A DNA stretch of 64,000 nt from Dryomyza anilis (Eukaryota > Arthropoda > Insecta > Diptera > Dryomyzidae): contig OX638136.1 in assembly GCA_951804985.1 (NCBI GenBank), positions 2,607,852-2,671,851 on the forward strand, in the 5' to 3' direction. Below are positions 1 through 10,869 of this stretch, piece by piece. The notes below the pieces were generated by a model that saw only the letters and a program-made list of their open reading frames with translations, made no database searches and was not told the origin of the DNA. The position numbers and the translations under genes were made by a program. Position 1 is the stretch's first letter. Every line of letters starts with the position of its first letter.

Positions 1-1466
1 GACGAAGTCACCAAATACATTTTTATGAAAAACTTAAATTTCGAGTTTGTTGATTAATAATATAAAAAGTAATTCATGCATTTTTAATGTTGAAATATCA
101 ATTGATAAATTTACATTTTCTTAACATGTGGTAAAAAAATTGATATCACCAATTAACAATTGACAGACATATAAAGATTTTTGTAATCAAATATTTGCTT
201 TTTGAAAATGTATTCGGTAATTATAAAATTAGGAATTGTTTTTAAATAGTTTCATTTCTATTTATTTAAATGGCATTTGAAAAAAGTATATCAATTTGAT
301 TTATTTCAATTGAGTAAACAAATTACAATTCAAAAAAATTTGAAGTGAAATACTTTTATTCAATCAATTTTATTTGATCAATTTCAATTCAACAAACATA
401 AATTGGAATTGATCAATTATATTTAAAATACAAAGTGGAACGCACCACCGGATGCAATTGCACCCGGGGCCAGCATATTTGAATCTGTTTAAGGGGCATA
501 GACCAATTAGCCACAGAATATTTTTTTGGGGAAATCCCATAGTTTGGGATCAGATACACATCTAGGTGCGTCTTTGAGACATATTTTGGAAAAATATTTG
601 GATTTGGCCAGAACCCAACTGCGTCATTGGAATTTTTTTTTTTGACAAATTGGTTCGTTTGAGATTTGGCCAGAATCCAACTACGCGCTACTTTAATCTC
701 ATTGGAACAGGTTCATCTAAAAAAGGTCCAATATTGCACTTGGGTGCTTCTGTAATCCCACTGGAACAAATTCAACAAAAAAGTTCCAATGACGCACTTG
801 TCTGTATATCTATGCCCATTGGAACAGATACACATAAAATTCCAATGACGTATTTTAATGTAATCTGTGTCTATTTGAAAAGAAATGTCCAATGATGCAT
901 CGGAGTGCGAATTTCACATGGAAATTATCATCGCTTGAACTTTTACTGCAGGGCGCTCTACTAAAATTCAAATTAATTCAAACAAATACAAATCAAATCA
1001 ATTCATACATTTTTTAATGGCATTTATAATTCTTTTTTTTTTAATTTGAAATACTTTGCTCAATTTATTTCAAAACAAATTTGAACTGAAACAAAATTTC
1101 AAATTCATTTATATTTTTTTTTTTTTTGAAGTGAATTACTTTGCTTCAATTCTATTTTTTTTTTATTTTTGAAATAGAATTTATTTTGCTCAATTGAATT
1201 CAAAATCAATTCTCAATTCTAAAGTTTCGTCTCTGATTTAGATATTATTTTTTTAATAAATAAATATTTTTAATAGATTTTTTTGAGAAAAATTGCATTG
1301 ATTAAAAAATAATTTAATTGGCTTCGGTTCGGACGGAGCGGCTGTTATGTGTGAAAGTAAAAATTTGCTATGTGTAATGCTAAAAAAATTGGTCCCAAGT
1401 AAGTGTCCATAATGCAATTGTAAAATTAGTTAATGATCATAACATTTTCCATTAGATATATTTACA
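1..1466. other. AT-rich DNA without a recognisable gene
   Basis: I see no supported gene here. The sequence is strongly AT-rich with many A and T runs, and the only organised structure is a tandem repeat around 540-895. A short open frame over 650-895 is produced by that repeat. The 5' part of the hAT transposase that begins at 1467 should lie here, but I cannot recognise its N-terminal zinc-finger region. Confidence 0.5.
540..895. repeat. Imperfect ~59-bp tandem repeat, about five units
   Basis: Successive units carry the pair ATTGGAAC and TTCCAAT; unit starts at 701, 760 and 818 give a spacing of 58-59 bp. Earlier, more diverged units share TTTGGCCAGAA near 601 and 664. Each unit contains a short inverted pair (TTGGAAC against GTTCCAA). 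Units have drifted, so the array is not young. Confidence 0.6.
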
Positions 1467-2530
1467 ATGAAATGTGTTTGCCACTCCTTTCATCTCTGTG
1501 CATCGCATGCATGTCGCGAACTGCCAGATGACTTGGAAACATTTCTTAAAAATGTAGCCCACTATTTTTTGACATCGAGTAGAATAACAAAACTGAAGCA
1601 GTTCCAAGAGCTACAAAATTTAAATAAAGAAAAAATCCTGCATCCAGCTCCAACTCGTTGGCTTTCTTTGCACAAATGTGTCCAACGTGTGCTGAAGCAT
1701 TATAATGCATTGAAAGATTTTTTTCATGACGAACAAATGGAAAATTCTAAGGCACACGAAATTTATACACATTTCAAAGATAAGTACACTGCATTTTATC
1801 TTAATTTCTTAGATTATGTTCTTCCGATTTTCACGGAACTAAATCAAGAAATGCAGTCGTCTAATGTCAAGATACACAAGGTGTATTCAGAAATTAAATT
1901 AATGTATAATGTGACACCATATATTATTCAGAAAATTTTATAAATTTTGGTTATGAAAATTTCATTCTAAATGATTTCACGGGATTGGACTTGGGTGGAG
2001 TTCTGGAAATGGAATTGGAACATTTAGAGAAATCAGAATGTTTAATTGAATTTAAAACTAATTGTCTTAATTTTTTAAAAACTGGTGCTCTTCAAATTTT
2101 TAAACGGTTTCCATTCGAAAATATGGATATATTAAAAGAAGTAACCGTTTTAGATCCAAAAAACATAACAAATAATAGCATTATACCATTAGTTCGTTTA
2201 GTTCCGCACATAATTAGCAATGAAAATATTAACAAAATTCATTTAGAATTTAAGAAAATTAAACAACACAAAGAAAACAATGATTTAAATTTTACAAAAT
2301 TTTGGCAAGCCATTTTAAATTCTAAAAATGAAAATGATAATTTTCTGTATCCTGAAACGCGAAAATTAATTTCATTTATTTCATGTTTGCCGCACTCTTC
2401 TGCAAATGTGGAAAGGATATTTTCTCAACTTAGCTTAAATAAAAATAAAACAAGAAATAGACTTTCAACTGAAATGTTATCGTCAATAATGCATGCGAAA
2501 CGACTGACAAGAGTCAAAAAATTGTTTTGA
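1467..2530 (+). pseudogene. hAT-family transposase remnant, C-terminal two thirds, frameshifted
   Basis: Two frames continue one protein. The first (1467-1943, 158 codons) has a Cys/His cluster (CVCHSFHLCASHA) and a TRWLSLHKCV motif as in the catalytic core of ZNF862-like hAT transposases. The second (from about 1985 to 2530) ends with the hAT dimerisation signature: LPHSSANVERIFS followed by NKNKTRNRL. The frame changes between 1943 and 1985, so no full product is possible. The N-terminal DNA-binding zinc finger is missing upstream. hAT transposases cut and paste DNA between short terminal inverted repeats and make 8-bp target duplications; I could not find the ends. The fold family is clear from the C-terminus; the subfamily is uncertain. 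Confidence 0.75.
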
Positions 2531-2854
2531 TGCAGTGTTTAATAAAACACATTTTGAATTATTTACAAATGAAATGTATGGGTTTCAAAATAATAACACT
2601 GATGATAATAATGAAGATGATATTTTGTAAATATTCTTATATTTTTTTAATAAAATTATAATATTGTTAAATGTATTTTTATATCTAATCTAACGATTTA
2701 ACTTAGGTGACAAAATTTTATAATATTTTAATTTGGGATTTTTGGGATTTTAGATAGTATTTTCCACTTCAATTGGGATTTTTTCCCATGGGATTTAAGG
2801 AGGTATTTTTGTTCTCACTCCGTTGGAAAATGGGAATTGAAGGTGGCTTCCCTG
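2531..2854. other. Probable 3' noncoding part of the hAT element
   Basis: AT-rich sequence after the transposase stop, with several AATAAA-like signals (near 2541 and 2650) and then GGGATTTTTGGGATTTT-type direct repeats near 2730-2780. No gene is visible. The family D LTR fragment begins abruptly at about 2855. Confidence 0.4.
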
Positions 2855-3536
2855 TCAACGCGTCACCAACGGGGCCGCTAACTTTGCAATAACAGAAGCG
2901 AGAATAATACTGGAAGCAAAGCTACAAAGATGAAGGCAACAAAACAACAACATTCACGGCGAAGCAGATTCCAGTGGCGATAAGGAACGCGTATAAAAGC
3001 CAGCGCGCAACAGAGATCGCTCTCATTCGCTGCCGAACGACTTACCATACGCTTCGACCGATACGAACGACGACCGCTGCTATTAGAAGAACTTAGTGAC
3101 TCGTTTTATTGTTTGTTTTACGTACAGCGAGCGCTAAGTTGACCAAGTGGGTTTTGCAGTAGCATGGGGACAACCGCTTAGTGCTTTGTTTTATTGTTTG
3201 TTTTACGTCAAACAAAAGCACTAAGTGGATTGCGGGGAACTGCTTAGTGGCTCGTTTTATTGTTTGTTTTACGTACAGCTAGCGCTAAGTGGACCCAAGA
3301 TTAACTTACGACGCTAGGGCAAAGAATGTATACGCTCTGGTTATGGACAAAGGATGCCGCATGTAAGATTGTTCTTTTATTAACCTATATATAAATATAC
3401 ATTTAAATAAATTAATGAATTTAAATAAATAATAAACTAATGAATTCATATAAAACATAAAATTAAACCGCGTCGCATTTTATTAAAAACCCGCTGAGCG
3501 TGCCCTGGCTATAGACCGGAAAACGGGTTTGTTACA
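2855..3536 (+). mobile_element. Truncated LTR of family D
   Basis: This matches the complete D solo LTR at 7226-8090 from its TCAACGCGTCACC segment to the 3' terminal TTGTTACA. It lacks the first ~115 bp and about 50 bp of the U5 region. It has the same TATA box (near 2990), the three stem-loop units (3090-3289) and AATAAA signals. The sequence after its 3' end (3537-3589) is the same family C sequence that follows the solo LTR at 8091-8143. The two copies therefore derive from one insertion plus a later duplication, not from two insertions. Confidence 0.8.
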
Positions 3537-3683
3537 ATATTTTTAAAGAAAAGTTTTTATTAATTTAAATTATTTACGGATTATATAACTTGTATACAAA
3601 TATTTACCATACATAAAAAAATCAATCAGCTAACTTCTAAGGTTGAAGATACATTACAATTCAAAATCCAATTTTTGTGAAAA
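3537..3683. other. Family C flank (3537-3589) and unassigned AT-rich DNA
   Basis: The first ~53 bp repeat the C sequence at 8091-8143, including ATTTTTAAAGAAAAG. After that the match stops and the remaining bases show nothing recognisable. Confidence 0.6.
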
Positions 3684-3999
3684 TTTAGTCTAACAAATTT
3701 TAAGAATTTAATAAACCATATAAAATGAAGTTTAAACTCATCAATATTCTTATTGACACTCTAAAAGTAGAGTTTATTATCTACATTCTTGAAAAAATCT
3801 AATTCCTGTGGTGGATCGTGGAAATTAACCATTTCAATCAAAATATATTATTTTTTAGGTTAGTGCTAGTGCATACTTTTAGCATTTACTAATAATGCGA
3901 TACCTAAAAATACAAGAGTTACATAACATTTTAAAGATAATTGTATGTGCAATAATACAAAAATGTTATCTTAAACTCATTAGAATAAAATTATAAGTA
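3684..3999 (-). mobile_element. Fragment of the foldback element seen whole at 62135-63396
   Basis: The reverse complement of this segment matches 62505-62830, which is the inner end of the left arm and most of the central loop of the foldback element. The outer arms are missing, so this is a deletion relic in opposite orientation. No coding capacity. Confidence 0.75.
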
Positions 4000-4009
4000 A
4001 AAGTAAATT

Positions 4010-4331
4010 TTGTGTTACTCAGGTTCAATACTTAGGTTATATAATAGGAAATGGCGGAATATCTACTGATCCCGACAAGATAAAATCAATTTTAATTTGG
4101 CCAACACCTAAAAATATTAAGCAAGTTAGAGGCTTTCTAGGATTAGCTGGTTGGTATAGGATATTTTTAGCAAATTTCTCTGATATCACCTTTCCTATAA
4201 CTTAAGTTCTTTCTACAAAGAAAAAATGCATGTGGACAGATTGCATTTGATAAAGTAAAAAAATTATTAACATCAGCACCTGTTCTACAATCCCAGACTT
4301 TTCAATTGCGATGTTCATTGCGATGCCAGCA
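4010..4331 (+). pseudogene. Family C reverse transcriptase, C-terminal part
   Basis: Translation shows the RT thumb/connection region of a Ty3/gypsy polymerase: QVQYLGYIIGNG, then STDPDKI, then VRGFLGLAGWYR. A stop interrupts the frame near 4202 and the frame is lost near 4240. It is the plus-strand counterpart of the minus-strand RT fragments at 10408-10770 and 46757-47320, and continues into the RNase H fragment downstream. The palm domain with the YLDD site is absent; its place is taken by the foldback fragment. Confidence 0.8.
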
Positions 4332-4373
4332 ATTTTGGTATCAGTGCGGTTTTGGTGCAATTGACGGAAAACG

Positions 4374-4685
4374 GTGCAGAAAAACTTGTGGCATTTATGT
4401 CAAAAAACAAAACGAAACTATAGCGTAACAGAACGAGAATGCTTGGCTGCTGTTGATGCAATAGAATGTTTTCGCTGTTATCTGGAACTTCAAGAATTCG
4501 AAGTGATAACAGATCACTCCAGCCTCGTATGGTTAATGCGACAGCCTAATTTAAGTGGAAGGCTCGCGCGCTGGGTTTTTAAGTTGCAAAGTTATAAATT
4601 CACAATTAGCCATAGAAAAGGTAAAGAAAATGTTGTCCCTGACGCTTTATCGCGACTATATGGTGAGGCCCTGAAGTCGATTTAA
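4374..4685 (+). pseudogene. Family C RNase H domain fragment
   Basis: This stretch reads as the second half of a retroelement RNase H: YSVTERECLAAVDAIE, then VITDHSSLVWLM, then HRKGKENVVPDALSRL, the typical end of the domain before integrase. The catalytic aspartate region at the domain start lies in a broken frame just upstream (4261-4373). In a working element RNase H removes the RNA strand after minus-strand synthesis. The stop at 4683 separates it from the integrase fragment. Confidence 0.85.
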
Positions 4686-4762
4686 ATTCGCCTCACTTTC
4701 AAAATTCTGAATACAAAAATCTTAAAAATAAAATTAATTTAAATCACGCAAAATTTCCTGAT

Positions 4763-5262
4763 TTGAAAATAGTTGATGGTTATGTTTACATCAGAACCAA
4801 ACATTGTAGTGGAATAGCAGAGCAAGAACAAAATGCTTGGAAGCTTTGGATTCCGCAGGAAATGACAAACGACGTATTAAATCGAACGCATGATAATGTC
4901 ATTGCTGCACATGGTGGTATGTCAAAAACTTTGAATTTGATACGACGTCATTTGTATTGGCCCGGAATGGTACGAGACGTACGCGATTATGATAGAAACT
5001 GCGATGTATGTAAATCAACAAAAGCGCCTAATGTCACACTTAAACCACCAATGGATAATCCGTCATTAACTACTAGACCATTTCATAGATTATTCATAGA
5101 CCTATTAGGACCTTATCCGGTTTGATTGAGGGAAATCGGAATACATAGGTTTGCTTATCGTTTTAGACCATATGTCAAAATTTCATTGGCTATGCCCGCT
5201 TAAAAAATTCACATCGCTCTTAATTCTAGAATTCTTATTAACAAATATTTTTCACATATTTG
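4763..5262 (+). pseudogene. Family C integrase fragment (zinc-binding domain and start of the core)
   Basis: The first part is an HHCC zinc-binding domain: histidines in THDNVIAAHGGM and cysteines in NCDVCKST, with the gypsy-type LYWPGM between them. A stop at 5123-5125 breaks the frame, after which the core begins with LIVLDHMSKFHWLCPL, where the D is the first acidic residue of the D,D-35-E site. The match ends at about 5262, where noncoding C sequence in the opposite orientation begins. Integrase joins the cDNA ends to target DNA; this fragment cannot. Confidence 0.82.
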
Positions 5263-5317
5263 TTTTGTTTTTTCTAATCGTTATGATATATTTTTTATCA
5301 CCAACCAACAAATTTTT

Positions 5318-6081
5318 ATACCCTACACCTATGAGGTACAGGGTATATTAACTTTGTGCATATATTGTAACGCCCCTTAGGAGGCGTGTCCGGTATGGAA
5401 AAGTATATATATTCTTGATCAGCATCACTACCTGAGTCCGTTTAGCCATGTCCGTCTGTCTGTCTGTCTGTCCGTCTTGCTGTCCGAATACAGAATAACT
5501 TTAGAAATACTGATCAGAATGCGATGAAATTTCGTCTCAATATATTTTAGCTAAAAGTAGGAACTGAGTTTGAAAATGAGCCAAATCGGTCAACGGACAC
5601 GCCCCCCTCCCATACAAGTCACTTTTATATAACTCTTTCGGAACTAATAACTCGAAAAGTATTCAAGGTATAGTTATAAAATTTAAAAGGTATTGTTAGA
5701 ATTCAACTAAAAATACGTGGTCCAAAAATGGGCGTGATCCGCCCACTTTTTTTTTTCATTATTTCCCGGGTTTTTATAGTGTTAATTTGATCCGTAAATT
5801 ATTAAAATCAAATCTATGAAATATTAGCCTTTCAAAATTTTAAATATAGGCGTGGTCCGCACAATTATATTTTTCAAATTTTTTTTTAGTTTTTAATACT
5901 TTATATACATTTTTTAAAATTATGGGGATATAAGACGTAAATTTCTGATATATGAATAATATTCTGAGGGTTAATATCCCCACCAAAGGTGTAGGGTATT
6001 CCATAGTCGGGCCCGACCGACTATAAAAATCCGCCCCATGTGACCGAACTTACCCATGTGACCAAACTTTCCCAACTCGTT
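5318..6081 (+). mobile_element. DINE-1/mini-me-like nonautonomous element, copy 1
   Basis: Subterminal inverted repeats match exactly: ATACCCTACACC at 5318-5329 and GGTGTAGGGTAT at 5988-5999. Just after the second lies a hairpin-forming palindrome (TAGTCGG...CCGACTA, 6004-6023). Inside is a GTCT/GTCC microsatellite (about 5450-5480). This combination is known for dipteran DINE-1/mini-me elements, usually considered Helentron-derived. There is no ORF of its own. It interrupts noncoding C DNA, and the same host sequence resumes near 6082. The outer boundaries are inferred from the second copy at 14129-22357. Confidence 0.8.
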
Positions 6082-7477
6082 TTTATTGAATTTTATCTTT
6101 CCATGTACTTTATATTGTTTTATTTTGTGTTATCATTTTTTTATACTTCTTTCGATTTTAATATATTTTCAAATTTTTGTTTTTGTTTGTTGTTTATTAT
6201 TGGGCAACCTTTTGTTTTTTTTTTTTATTTATTTTTTTTTCTACGCTTTAAGTAGCCTTTTCAATTTTGATTATTTTTTTTCTTTTACACTGGTATCACT
6301 CATAAAATATATTTATTCCTTTGTTTAACTATTAATATTTTAGATTTTAATTAATTATTTTACATTCATTAATTTTATGTGCAATATTAGATAAGGGTAT
6401 GTTTAGAATTTTATAGGTATTACGGGAATTCAAATTTTAAAGACTGATATAATTTTAATTATCAAATTAGTAAACACTTTCAACAATTTAGATATATTTT
6501 TTGGGATTTTGTTTTTCTTTTCATTTTGGGTATCTTTAAGTTAGGCACTTATATGGTTTTTAACTTTTTTTTCACGTTTTGCATTTGATAATTTAGTTTC
6601 GTTTTTGATTATTGCAGACTTCTAGAAAAATAGACTTTATGTTGTAGTTTTAAAACAGATTGTTTTCCAAGATTTATTTCTAATCAATCTGCACTTTAAA
6701 GCCGTTGTTCTTGATCGAGATCGTGGTAAAAGTGATTGCTGAAACGATATTTTCTATATCGGTACGTCGAAAAATAGGTGTTGTTGGATGACTGTTTCTG
6801 TTTGTGCTCATTTCTCGCACCCAAAATCCAATCAATAATACTAAATAACACAAATGAAATAATAATTTTTGTTTGAAACTAGTTAATATGTTCTCTTTTT
6901 TTACCTTTGGTTGGAGAATTATCTTGGATAATGCAAATTTCGAACTACTGAGGGAAATGGCGGAAACACGTGAATAGTGTCAATCAAATAAATTTAAATT
7001 CCTATAAAATGTTTAATATTAGTTTTACTTATTTTTTCTTAAATGTGTGTTTTCTAATTACCTTGGAATGAATATGCCGATTGGAATTATGCAAGCGTGA
7101 TTTCTGGGTCTTTTTCCATACACACGTGTCTTATAAAAGAACAACGCTTTTAACAATTTTCTTAAATAATTAACTTTCAGTTTTTTTAAAGTTTCTTTTT
7201 TTCCATCAAAAGCACAAATTTATATTGTGATGATACATTTTTTATGCAAAATAGTATCGCACAATAAGTGCATAAAATTACGGCGAGAAACAAAATAAAC
7301 GCAGCTGCGATATTAAACGCAGCTCAACTTCGAAACAACATCAACGCGTCACCAACGGGGCCGCTAACTTTCCAATAACTGAAGCGAAAATAATACTGGA
7401 AGCAAAGTTACAAAGATGAAGGCAACAAAACAACAACATTCACGGCGAAGCAGATTCCAGTGGCGATAAGGAACGCG

Positions 7478-7484
7478 TATAAAA
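7478..7484 (+). promoter_or_regulatory. TATA box of the D LTR
   Basis: TATAAAA within GCGTATAAAAGCC. About 30 bp downstream is a TCATTC that could serve as initiator. The matching box in the truncated copy is near 2990. The position upstream of the stem-loops places those in the transcribed leader. Confidence 0.75.
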
Positions 7485-7575
7485 GCCAGCGCGCAACAGA
7501 GATCGCTTTCATTCGCTGCCGACCGACTTATCATACGCTTCGACCGATACGAACGACGACCGCTGCTATTAGGAG

Positions 7576-7776
7576 AACTTAGTGACTCGTTTTATTGTTT
7601 GTTTTACGTACAGCGAGCGCTAAGTTGACCAAGTGGGTTTTGCAGTAGCATGGGGACAACCGCTTAGTGCTTTGTTTTATTGTTTGTTTTACGTCAAACA
7701 AAAGCACTAAGTGGATTGCGGGGAACTGCTTAGTGGCTCGTTTTATTGTTTGTTTTACGTACAGCTAGCTCTAAGT
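7576..7776 (+). repeat. Three tandem stem-loop units in the D LTR leader
   Basis: Each unit has a left arm beginning CTTAGTG, a constant loop core (TTTTATTGTTTGTTTTACGT) and a right arm ending CTAAG. Unit 1 pairs CTTAGTG(A)CTCG with CGAGCGCTAAG. Unit 2 pairs CTTAGTGCTTT with AAAGCACTAAG. Unit 3 keeps the outer CTTAG/CTAAG pairing with a weaker inner stem. The inner stem sequence changes on both sides while the loop does not, which favours selection on pairing. Confidence 0.75.
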
Positions 7777-8580
7777 GGACCCAAGATTAACTTTCGACGC
7801 TAGGGCAAAGAATTTATACGCTCTGGTTATGGACAAAGGATGCTGCACAAAGGATGCCGCATGTAAGATTGTTCTTTTATTAACCTATATATAAATATAC
7901 ATTTAAATAAATTAATGAATTTAAATAAATAATAAACTAATAAATTCATATAAAACATAAAATTAAACTGCGTCGCATTTTATTTAAAACCCTCGGGGAT
8001 CCCTGCAAAATATAAATTTTGTAACGCATACGGACACCTGGAGCCCGCTGAGCGTGCCCTAGGTATAGACCGGAAAACGGGTTTGTTACAATATTTTTAA
8101 AGAAAAGTTTTTATTAATTTAAATTATTTACGGATTATATATACAAATTCCGATTAGAGAGAAATGTTGATGTGCGTTTCTCGAAGTCACAAATGGAAAA
8201 GAATGATGTTCATTTCGCAACTGTTTTACATAGTAGGTGTACATTGTAATTTCGAATCGAAAATCAATTTCGTTAAGCTTGAAAGGAACTAAATTGGTAT
8301 TATTTTTTTTCCGACAACTAACAAAATGTAGAGGTGTAATTTTTGTATCGAAAATTTATCGAAATACATTAATCAAAAAAATAATTATTTACATGATTTA
8401 AAAATTAAACTGATCAAATGTAGTCACAAAATATCCGTGAATTATTTAGAAAAAAAAAAAAAATAAATGTATATTACAAAACCAGATAATACACAATTCT
8501 TTGCTGCAGAGTATTAGCTGGAAAAAGGACGATCACTGACGAATATTCTTTGCATGATGAGTGCCGATCAGTTTTCCTTG

Positions 8581-9540
8581 CTAATCTTCCAGGACGAAAT
8601 AGCAATTTCCTAATTTAGATCTCACTCTTGCTTTTAGAAATGCTGGACTCAGTTTCGCGTTAAATCTTTCTTCAAAACTACTTTGTGCAAAATTACGTCT
8701 AAACACTTCTTGACCAATAACAAAAGAAATTGGTTTAGTGCGTAAATTATATTGTTTTGCGTTCTTTTCAAATGCATTAGAAATATTTTTTTGTAAATCT
8801 TTTCTCAAAAGTGTTAATGTGTCATCACGAGTAAGTTTAATAGAAGGTTCATCGAGGATTTGTAAATTTTTAAGCAATTTGTATGACGAACCGTGTGTAA
8901 TCATATCAAACCCATATAAGAGCATGATATGGTGAACAAACTATGTCTTGGTGTATCGAATTACGCAAAGCACAACTGATAGAACTTATATCTATACCCC
9001 AGTCACGATGATCCTTTTGAAGATATGTTTCTCAGCAATTAGAGAACTGTTTACACGATCTCACGCATTTGACTGAGGTTAATATAAGGCCGTATAAACG
9101 TGCGTATTTCCAAGTTCGGTCAAATTTTTTTTTTTAGATTTAAATTTTTTGCTGAAGCATAAATGCATTCATATTGCCAGGATAATCACTCAACGTATAG
9201 TTTAAAAACTATGCATAAATTAATGTTTCTTCACTATAACTGTCTGAGCTAACGGGATTTCTCCCATACACTCTAATTGACTGCGCCGAACACAACCGAT
9301 GGGTTTGAGTTCTAAATGGCGAGTGAGTTTGGTCAAATATGCATTGAAATTGTTGGCTTTGAACTGGGAGCCATTATCGCTAACAATGGTTTCGCACGCC
9401 GTATATGTGAAAAATATTTTTTAATAAGAATTCTTGAATTAAGAGCGATGTGAATTTTTTAGCGGGCATAGCCAATGAAATTTTGACATATGGTCTAAAA
9501 CGATAAGCAAACCTATGTATTCTGATTTCCTTCAATCAAA
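8581..9540 (-). pseudogene. Family C copy 1 integrase core and C-terminal part, broken
   Basis: Reading down the minus strand, 9540-9300 shows the integrase core in shifting frames (LDHMSKFHWLCPL, then a DNGSQF-type second aspartate segment near 9380). After a decayed stretch, 8925-8581 keeps a 114-codon C-terminal part (HGSSYKLLKNL, then NAKQYNLRTKPISF, then GQEVFRRNF), typical of the region after the catalytic domain in gypsy-type integrases. Several frame changes and an insertion-like T run near 9122 rule out a product. The second copy (45326-46365) has the same order. Confidence 0.75.
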
Positions 9541-9591
9541 CCGGATAAGGTCCTAATAGGTCTATGAATAATCGATGAAATGGTGTAGTAG

Positions 9592-9897
9592 TTAATGACG
9601 ATTTACCCATTGGTGGTTTAAGTGTGACATTAGGCGCTTTTGTTGATTTACATACATCGCAGTTTCTGACATAATCGCGTACTCTCGTACCATTCCGGGC
9701 CAATACAAATGACGTCGTATCAAATTCAAAGTTTTTGACATACCATCATGTGCAGCAATGACATTATCATGCGTTCGATTTAATACGTCGTTTGTCATTT
9801 TCTGCGGAATCCAAAGCTTCCACGCATTTTGTTCTTGCTCTGCTATTCCACTACAATGTTCGGTTCTGATGTAAACATAACCATCAACTATTTTCAA
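9592..9897 (-). pseudogene. Family C copy 1 integrase zinc-binding domain
   Basis: The HHCC domain is recognisable: THDNVIAAHDGM supplies the two histidines, followed by LYWPGM. A frameshift just after it throws the cysteine pair into another frame. It is nearly the same as the plus-strand fragment at 4763 and the second copy at 46036. The frame ends at 9592. Confidence 0.82.
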
Positions 9898-10017
9898 ATC
9901 AGGAAATTTTGCGTGATTTAAATTAATTTTATTTTTAAGATTTTCGTATTCAGAATTTTGAAAGTGAGGCGAATTTAAATCGACTTCAGGGCCTCACCAT
10001 ATAGTCGCGATAAAGCG

Positions 10018-10212
10018 TCAGGGACATTTCTTTACCTTTCCTATGGCTAATTGTGAATTTATAACTTTACAACTTAAAAACAGAGTGCGCGAGCCTCTAC
10101 TTAAATTAGGCTGTCGCATTAACCGTACGAGGCTAGAGTGATCTGTTATCACTTCGAATTCTTGAAGTTCCAGATAACAGCGAACACATTCTATAGCTTC
10201 AGCAGCAGCCAA
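10018..10212 (-). pseudogene. Family C copy 1 RNase H fragment
   Basis: Shows AAAEAIECVRCYLEL, then VITDHSSLVRLM, which align with the better preserved fragments at 4374 and 46443. A frame change after RQPNL removes the rest. The domain start (DA motif region) is in the broken stretch 10213-10400. Confidence 0.78.
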
Positions 10213-10407
10213 GCATTCTCGTTCTGTTACGCTATAGTTTCGTTATGTTTTTTGACATAAATGCCCCAGGTTTTTCTGCACCGTTTTTCGTCAATTGCAC
10301 AAAAACCGCACCAATACCAACATTTTTGGAATCGCAATGAACATAAAACTTTTAAAAAGTCTGGGTTTTGTAGAACAGGTGCTGATGTTAATAATTTGTT
10401 TACTTTA

Positions 10408-10770
10408 TCAAATGCAATTTGTGCACTTATCTGTCCACATGAATTTTTTCTTTGTAGAAAGAACTTCAGTTATAGGAGAGGTGATATCAGAGAAATTTGA
10501 TAAAAATCTCCTATACCAACCAGCTAATCCTAGAAAGCCTCTAACTTGCTTAATATTTTTAGGTGTTGGCCAAGTTAAAATTGATTTTATCTTGTCGGGA
10601 TCAGTAGATATTCCGCCATTTCCTATTATATAACCTTTACTTTTACTTATATTTAGCGTGATGTTAGCTTTATGAAATTCTTCAGCGATCCGCACAAAGA
10701 TTGACAAATGGGTTTCGAAATTGTCTGACACAACATATAAGTCGTCCAGATATCAAAAAACGCAATGTTT
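10408..10770 (-). pseudogene. Family C copy 1 reverse transcriptase, palm end and thumb
   Basis: On the minus strand near 10755-10740 the catalytic YLDD box is present (YLDDLYVVSDN), preceded directly by an in-frame TGA. Downstream comes GISTDPDKI, SILTWPTPKNI and VRGFLGLAGWYRRFL. The fingers and first part of the palm are missing, since protease sequence follows within about 120 bp. A retroviral-type RT needs the two adjacent aspartates, which remain, but the domain is truncated. Confidence 0.82.
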
Positions 10771-10869
10771 TAAGTCCGGAGGAATTAGTTCGTCCATTAA
10801 TCGACACATTGTTTGAGGCGCGTTACACAATTTTGTGAAAATTCAAATTTTTGGAGAAATCTTCTAACG

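Larger units (their letters stand above)
7226..8090 (+). mobile_element. Solo LTR of family D (865 bp), TSD ATAT
   Basis: It starts TGTGATGATAC and ends GGTTTGTTACA (TG...CA ends), with a 4-bp duplication ATAT at 7222-7225 and 8091-8094. The empty site is present in this window: the second C copy reads straight through ATTTATAT-TTTTAAAG near 44788. With no internal region between the duplications it is a solo LTR, left after recombination between two LTRs. It contains a TATA box (7478), three stem-loop units (7576-7776) and AATAAA signals near 7905-7930. A truncated relative lies at 2855-3536. Confidence 0.93.
6082..8580 (-). other. Noncoding 3' region or LTR of family C copy 1, split by the D solo LTR
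   Basis: AT-rich DNA without genes that aligns by eye with 22358-22526 plus 43917-45325, the same region of the second C copy. It lies 3' of the C integrase in the element's own orientation, so it should hold the 3' untranslated region and 3' LTR. I could not find a clear polypurine tract or LTR edge. The D solo LTR (7226-8090) interrupts it; without that LTR and one TSD copy, the sequence matches the uninterrupted version near 44788. Confidence 0.65.

Noticed and set aside
650..895. 81-codon ORF near the window start
   Set aside because: It lies in the 59-bp tandem repeat and has no domain or plausible context.
8738..8935. Plus-strand ORF of 65 codons opposite the C integrase C-terminus
   Set aside because: A shadow of the minus-strand integrase fragment, which has clear family motifs.
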